NCBI RefSeq assembly: GCF_003014695.1
Contig: NZ_PYAS01000005.1
Location: 372,001 to 436,000 of the forward strand
DNA from: Dyadobacter jiangsuensis
GTDB taxonomy: Bacteria > Bacteroidota > Bacteroidia > Cytophagales > Spirosomataceae
Reading direction: 5' to 3'
DNA: 64,000 nt
The notes beneath the pieces are model-generated. The model saw only the letters and a program-made list of their open reading frames with translations. It did not search any database and was not told the origin of the DNA. Position 1 is the first letter of the stretch; every line of letters begins with the position of its first letter. Made by a program: the position numbers and the translations under genes. Shown in pieces: positions 60,187 to 64,000 of this stretch.

Positions 60187-61728
60187 CTTTTTAGTGGCAA
60201 CTGGCTTGCCCGCAGCGGTACTATCGCCTGCTTTCAGGAACTGCGCCACCTCGGCTTCACTGAAACCATTGACGATCTGCAAACCGGGGGACTGCTTCGC
60301 TGCTTGTGCCACTGCGCTATCGGTTACGCCCGATTGCCACACATAAATCGATCGCAGGCCTTTCATCGACGCGATATTTTTCAATCCCGCATCGCCCATT
60401 TTGGTATCGATCACATTCAGGTATTCCAAATGCGGCAGGCTTTTGATTTGCGCAATGCCCTGGTCTGTCACGCCGGAGTGCTCCAAATGAAGCTTGGTGA
60501 GGTTTTTCAGTTTGGCAATTTCTTTCAATCCGCTGTCGGTGATCTGGGTACCGCCCAGTTTCAGCCAGGTTACCTGCTCTGCTACGGGTAAAAGCAATGC
60601 AATGTCCTTATCACTGAACTGTGGCGCATTCACCGCGCTCACTTCCAGCAAATTCTGGTCTTGCGATAATGTATTGACGATCAATCCAGCTTTCCGCAAC
60701 GCCTGGATATCGCTCTCTTTCGCAGGCGAAACCTTCAATGTCGCAATCGCGGATTCTTTCTGTTTTGCACCGCCGGATCCACCCGTCGCCGAACCGCCTC
60801 CGAGCGATGCAAGCGCCGGTTTTACCTGATCGGGCACGGTTAGCTCAGATACTTTTTTATCCGCGGGCGCTCCCTGGTCAATCCACCAGGATAGCAAGGC
60901 AATTTGCTCGGTGCTCAATTGCGGTTTGCCTTTGGGAGGCATGTGGTTGTCGTCGCTTTCATCGAGCAGGCAGCGCTTGATCATATCGCTTTCTGCACCT
61001 TTGCCTGCTACCAGTGCCGGGCCGTTTTCACCGCCTTTCATGAGCAATGCGAGCTCGTCCATACGCAAATCGCCCTTTTTCTTGCTGGCATTGTGGCATT
61101 GTGTACAGCGCGCTTCGAGGATAGGCTGAACAATATCTTTGTAAACCAATGCCTGCTGCACATCGGTAATAGGCTTGATTTCCTTCGCTTTTTCCTCGAT
61201 AGGATCCATTCCTGCAAGGCTGCGGAACGGCTCGGGCGTGTATTGGGTGAGATAGCCGTCGCCATGCGTGAGTGAACCACCGTCGTGGCCGGCTGTCATG
61301 GTTAACAACACCGCCACCGCAAATGCAGGCAAGTAAACGACCTTTCCAAACGATATTTTCCCGGCCAACCGGTCCGATTTGACCAGCCAAGCCACCCAGG
61401 CGAATACTGCCACACCAATGCCTTTCCACATGTGCGCACCCAGCAGGTCTTCGTCATAACCGCCGCCAAGCGACAGCAAGTAACCCGCGATACAGGCGAA
61501 AGTGGCACTCACCGCCGACCAAAACAGTACAAAAACCACGGTGGATTCGCTCACCGAAATCTTGCCGGTCCTGCGACCGATCTCAATGAGGGCTGCAATC
61601 AACAAAAAGCCAATGGGTAAATGCACCAGCACAGGGTGGAACCGCCCGATAAACAATGCCCAGGGCGACGCTTGAAGAAGAGGAATGAGCATACTGGAAA
61701 TCAACATTAAGGGGTTAGGATTATTCAA
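60184..61728 (-). CDS. Membrane c-type cytochrome with leucine-rich repeats
   Basis: In this 514-residue protein four or more hydrophobic segments in 15-148 resemble the DUF2231 membrane module (FIGRFHPVLVHLPIGFLLIAALIEI). A planctomycete-type cytochrome c domain has haem motif C208-T-Q-C211-H212 and a likely axial Met in HMPPKGKP (263). A Gly/Ser linker leads to leucine-rich repeats at about 375-490 (LKEIAKLKNLTKLHLEHSGVTDQGIAQIKSL). It probably passes electrons from the periplasmic oxidation carried out by its neighbours. It starts 8 bases after the mutarotase stop. Confidence 0.85.
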   Translation of the reverse strand: MNNPNPLMLISSMLIPLLQASPWALFIGRFHPVLVHLPIGFLLIAALIEIGRRTGKISVSESTVVFVLFWSAVSATFACIAGYLLSLGGGYDEDLLGAHMWKGIGVAVFAWVAWLVKSDRLAGKISFGKVVYLPAFAVAVLLTMTAGHDGGSLTHGDGYLTQYTPEPFRSLAGMDPIEEKAKEIKPITDVQQALVYKDIVQPILEARCTQCHNASKKKGDLRMDELALLMKGGENGPALVAGKGAESDMIKRCLLDESDDNHMPPKGKPQLSTEQIALLSWWIDQGAPADKKVSELTVPDQVKPALASLGGGSATGGSGGAKQKESAIATLKVSPAKESDIQALRKAGLIVNTLSQDQNLLEVSAVNAPQFSDKDIALLLPVAEQVTWLKLGGTQITDSGLKEIAKLKNLTKLHLEHSGVTDQGIAQIKSLPHLEYLNVIDTKMGDAGLKNIASMKGLRSIYVWQSGVTDSAVAQAAKQSPGLQIVNGFSEAEVAQFLKAGDSTAAGKPVATKK

Positions 61729-61736
61729 TCATTGCA

Positions 61737-62057
61737 TTACAATCTGAAAACCTCGGGACATGGGATCGCCACCGGAGAATTGTCAGAGTTTACTTCCATG
61801 ATGTCCGCCATATGGTCCCACCATTTTTTCATAATGGGCAGTGCGGGAAGGCTGGCGGTGGTGTCGGTAGCACCCAGTTTTTGAAATGCGAAGAGCGCAA
61901 GCGTGGCTTCGTCGAGGAAAATATAGTATTCCGTAATGCCTGCCTCTTTCAAAAGCTGGCTGAGTTCCGGCCATATTTCGTCGTGCCGCTTCTTGTATTC
62001 CGCTTCAAATCCCGGTTTGAGCTGCATCCGGAATGCCTTAACTGTTTCCTCCGCCAT
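61737..62057 (-). CDS. rhaM: L-rhamnose mutarotase
   Basis: The 106-residue protein matches the family along its length: KAFRMQLKPGFEAEYKKRHDEIWPELSQLLKEAGI, then YYIFLDEATLALFAFQKL, then WWDHMADIMEVN. It interconverts alpha and beta anomers of L-rhamnose; some relatives act on L-fucose. It lies between the DUF1501 gene (33-base gap) and the cytochrome gene (8-base gap). This links the run to a 6-deoxysugar, although the usual rhaA, rhaB and rhaD genes are not seen. Confidence 0.9.
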   Translation of the reverse strand: MAEETVKAFRMQLKPGFEAEYKKRHDEIWPELSQLLKEAGITEYYIFLDEATLALFAFQKLGATDTTASLPALPIMKKWWDHMADIMEVNSDNSPVAIPCPEVFRL

Positions 62058-62090
62058 GGTTTGTTTTAAATACTGCTAAAATGTGACTAG

Positions 62091-63572
62091 TTATGCGATC
62101 ACTTGCTTCACAACTTTCCCTTCGGTATCTGTCAGCCTGAAATTTCTTCCCTGGAACGGATAAGTAAATTTCTCGTGGTCAAAACCCATTAAATGCAGGA
62201 TGGTCGCCTGCAAATCATGCACATGGACACGGTCTTTCACACCGTAGTAGCCCAGTTCGTCGGTTTCGCCGTGGCTGTATCCTTGCTTCACGCCGCCCCC
62301 TGCCATCCACATGGTGTAGGCTTCGAGGTGGTGGTCACGGCCCATATAGGGCATTACAACGCCATTCCGGTTTTCCTGCATGGGCGTCCGACCGAATTCC
62401 GCGCCGAATATGACCAGCGTTTCTTCCAGTAACCCGCGCATTTTGAGATCTTTGATCAATGCGGCAATGGGCTTGTCGGAAATCTGGCATTTAGAACGCA
62501 GCCCGCCTTCGACATTGTCAGTCGCGTTGGTCCCGTGCCCATCCCATCCCCAGTCGAAAAGCTGCACAAATCGCACATCGTTTTCGATCAGCTTCCGGGC
62601 AAGCAGACAGTTCATACCAAAGCTTCCTTCTCCGGCTTTTACTCCATACATATCCAGAATAAATTGCGGCTCCTTGGCCACATCCATTACCTCCGGCACC
62701 GACATTTGCATTCGGAAAGCCATCTCATACTGGCTGATTCGCGTCAGAATCTCCGGATCCTGCACTTCCTCGTAAGTCTGCCGGTTAATTTCGTTGATCG
62801 CGTCGATCGTCTTCTTGCGGATGTTACGGTTCATTCCGTTCGGGTCGGTCACGTACAGCACCGGGTCACCGCCGGTGCGGCATTGCACACCCTGATAAAC
62901 CGATGGTAAAAAGCCGCTTCCGTACACACTTTTTCCTGCATCGGGCTGACGACCACCGGAGGCGAGCACGATAAAGCCGGGCAAATTGCGGTTTTCGGAA
63001 CCCAACCCATACACTGCCCATGCACCCAGGCTGGGGCGCCCAAGTCGCGGGCTACCCGTATGCAGGAGCAGCTGCGCGGGCGCGTGGTTGAACTGGTCGG
63101 TATGCATCGCTTTCAGGAAAGTGATCTCGTCGGCGACTGTCTGCAGATAGGGCAGGTAATCCGATAGCCAGGCGCCGGATTGACCATATTGTGCGAACTT
63201 CCCCTGCGGCCCGAGCATCTTGGGTACGCCCTGGATGAATGCAAACTTCTTGCCTTCCAGGAACTCTGCCGGACAGTCCTTCCCATGGTATTTAACCAGT
63301 TCGGGCTTGTAATCAAAAAGTTCGAGCTGCGACGGCGCGCCGGCCATGTGGATGTAAATCACACGCTTGGCTTTCGGCGCAAACTGCGGGATTCCGCTAC
63401 CTGCGAGCGATTCCGATGCGCCAGCGGCATCCCCTGCTTTCGACGAGCCGCAAGAGCCCAGCAGTGAGCCCAGGCCCAGCGCTCCCAGCCCAAAGCCGGC
63501 CGATTGCAAAAAGTGGCGGCGCGTCTGGCGCTGCACGTCGGCGTATTGTAGTTCTTTTAGTAGTTTTTCCAT
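62091..63572 (-). CDS. DUF1501 (sulfatase-like) Tat-exported protein
   Basis: The 493-residue N-terminus has RRHFLQSAGFGLGALGLGSL and then GSC, a twin-arginine signal with a possible lipid anchor. The DUF1501 body reads KRVIYIHMAGAPSQLELFDYKP, then FNHAPAQLLLHTGSPRLGRPSLGAWAVYGLG, then VIFGAEFGRTPMQE and GRDHHLEAYTMWMAGGGVKQG. This alkaline-phosphatase-like family is abundant in Planctomycetes and Cytophagales and always pairs with DUF1553. Its ATG overlaps the DUF1553 stop (TAATG), so translation is coupled. Confidence 0.9.
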   Translation of the reverse strand: MEKLLKELQYADVQRQTRRHFLQSAGFGLGALGLGSLLGSCGSSKAGDAAGASESLAGSGIPQFAPKAKRVIYIHMAGAPSQLELFDYKPELVKYHGKDCPAEFLEGKKFAFIQGVPKMLGPQGKFAQYGQSGAWLSDYLPYLQTVADEITFLKAMHTDQFNHAPAQLLLHTGSPRLGRPSLGAWAVYGLGSENRNLPGFIVLASGGRQPDAGKSVYGSGFLPSVYQGVQCRTGGDPVLYVTDPNGMNRNIRKKTIDAINEINRQTYEEVQDPEILTRISQYEMAFRMQMSVPEVMDVAKEPQFILDMYGVKAGEGSFGMNCLLARKLIENDVRFVQLFDWGWDGHGTNATDNVEGGLRSKCQISDKPIAALIKDLKMRGLLEETLVIFGAEFGRTPMQENRNGVVMPYMGRDHHLEAYTMWMAGGGVKQGYSHGETDELGYYGVKDRVHVHDLQATILHLMGFDHEKFTYPFQGRNFRLTDTEGKVVKQVIA

Positions 63573-64000
63573 TACTCTTTGGTAACGACGTTATCGAGAT
63601 TGAGCAGGACGTTCGCTGAAACAGTCAGTGCGGCTAGTTCGGGAGATTTTTCCTTTCCATAAACCAAAATACTATCCACCTCCGAAGGCTTTTGCCGGTA
63701 TTCGTTGAGCGCGTCTCTGTAAACTTTCATCAGTACATTCAAACTTTTTTGTTCGATAGGCTTGAAAGTAAGCAGTCGGTAACCCTCCTTCAATTGCTGC
63801 TCGGGCGTCTTGCCGCGGGTCTTCATTTTAGAAGCCAATTTTTCGGCCGCTTCGAGGTATACCGGATCATTCAGGGTTACCAATGCCTGCAGTGGCGTGT
63901 TGGTAATGATCCTTCTCGACTGGCAAAATTCACGGCTCGGCGCATCGAAGGTGGTCATCGACGGATAAGGAGCCGTTCTTTTCCAATAGGTATAAACTCC
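63572..64000 (-). CDS. DUF1553 (PSD1) family protein, C-terminal part
   Basis: The gene runs off the window edge; 142 C-terminal residues are visible. They include the family hallmark YTYWKRTAPYPSMTTFDAPS and NTPLQALVTLNDPVYLEAA. Full-length members (about 800-1000 residues) carry an N-terminal cytochrome c-like domain, DUF1549, then DUF1553. It is co-transcribed with the DUF1501 gene through a TAATG overlap. Its biochemical role is not established. Confidence 0.88.
   Translation of the reverse strand, partial: GVYTYWKRTAPYPSMTTFDAPSREFCQSRRIITNTPLQALVTLNDPVYLEAAEKLASKMKTRGKTPEQQLKEGYRLLTFKPIEQKSLNVLMKVYRDALNEYRQKPSEVDSILVYGKEKSPELAALTVSANVLLNLDNVVTKE

Overview
The window reads as chromosomal DNA of a Bacteroidota bacterium of the order Cytophagales, most like Dyadobacter and its relatives. 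This is inferred from gene content, not from an rRNA gene. The evidence is type IX secretion and gliding genes (GldJ, a PorP/SprF-type protein, a protein with a gliding-motility C-terminal domain), an ECF sigma factor overlapping a membrane-anchored beta-barrel gene, DUF1501/DUF1553 genes, and promoter elements of the Bacteroidota type (TTTG, then about 19-21 bases, then TAnnTTTG). Shine-Dalgarno sites are not evident. No tRNA, rRNA, CRISPR array, prophage or insertion sequence was seen.

Layout. 1-25.5 kb is mixed housekeeping and envelope genes: a PadR regulator (cut by the edge), a cell-wall amidase, a YifB/ComM ATPase, a Uma2 nuclease, FabI, an orphan response regulator, HemB, M28 and S9 peptidases, an SPFH protein with a ribbon-helix-helix partner, a protein with two TonB-C-like domains, an LpxH-like phosphatase with a glycosyltransferase, a three-gene surface operon (LVIVD protein, barrel, small secreted protein), a serpin, an ECF sigma/barrel pair, free methionine-R-sulfoxide reductase and PurU. 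25.6-41.9 kb is a 16-kb block, all on the minus strand, for branched-chain amino acid synthesis: ilvD, an 82-residue protein, ilvB, ilvN, ilvC, ilvA, then an envelope protein, an AraC regulator and a toxin-antitoxin-like pair, then leuC, a four-helix-bundle gene, leuD, a second LeuA-type synthase, leuB and leuA. 42-58.4 kb holds murQ, an MDR oxidoreductase, a NIPSNAP protein, the PorP/gliding-CTD pair, ruvB, a NUDIX hydrolase, a dihydroorotase, comF, gldJ, mfd and pnuC. 58.5-64 kb holds a barstar-like gene and a minus-strand run of DUF1553, DUF1501, L-rhamnose mutarotase, a membrane cytochrome with leucine-rich repeats and a Tat-exported TIM-barrel isomerase.

Most interesting signal. The branched-chain block carries regulatory RNA leaders not expected from gene calls alone. 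Upstream of ilvD and of leuA there are 17-codon leader peptides rich in Leu/Ile/Val (MKLTLIVPVLIIVTPQA and MNMSQQDNLILNLQQLP). Each is followed by mutually exclusive hairpins that end in an intrinsic terminator, the layout of classical ribosome-mediated attenuation. Both leaders also carry the palindrome GCGAAATTTCGC exactly 19 bases downstream of the -7 box. A weaker third leader peptide ([18 protein letters not shown]) precedes leuC.

A second unusual signal is a set of short periodic intergenic repeats. Some have exact 7-base periods (7694-7728, 29714-29777, 30390-30424, 30792-30826). Two are 10-base-period inverted arrays (58361-58541 and 60031-60186) in which GTCA recurs every 10 bases and is then answered by TGAC every 10 bases.
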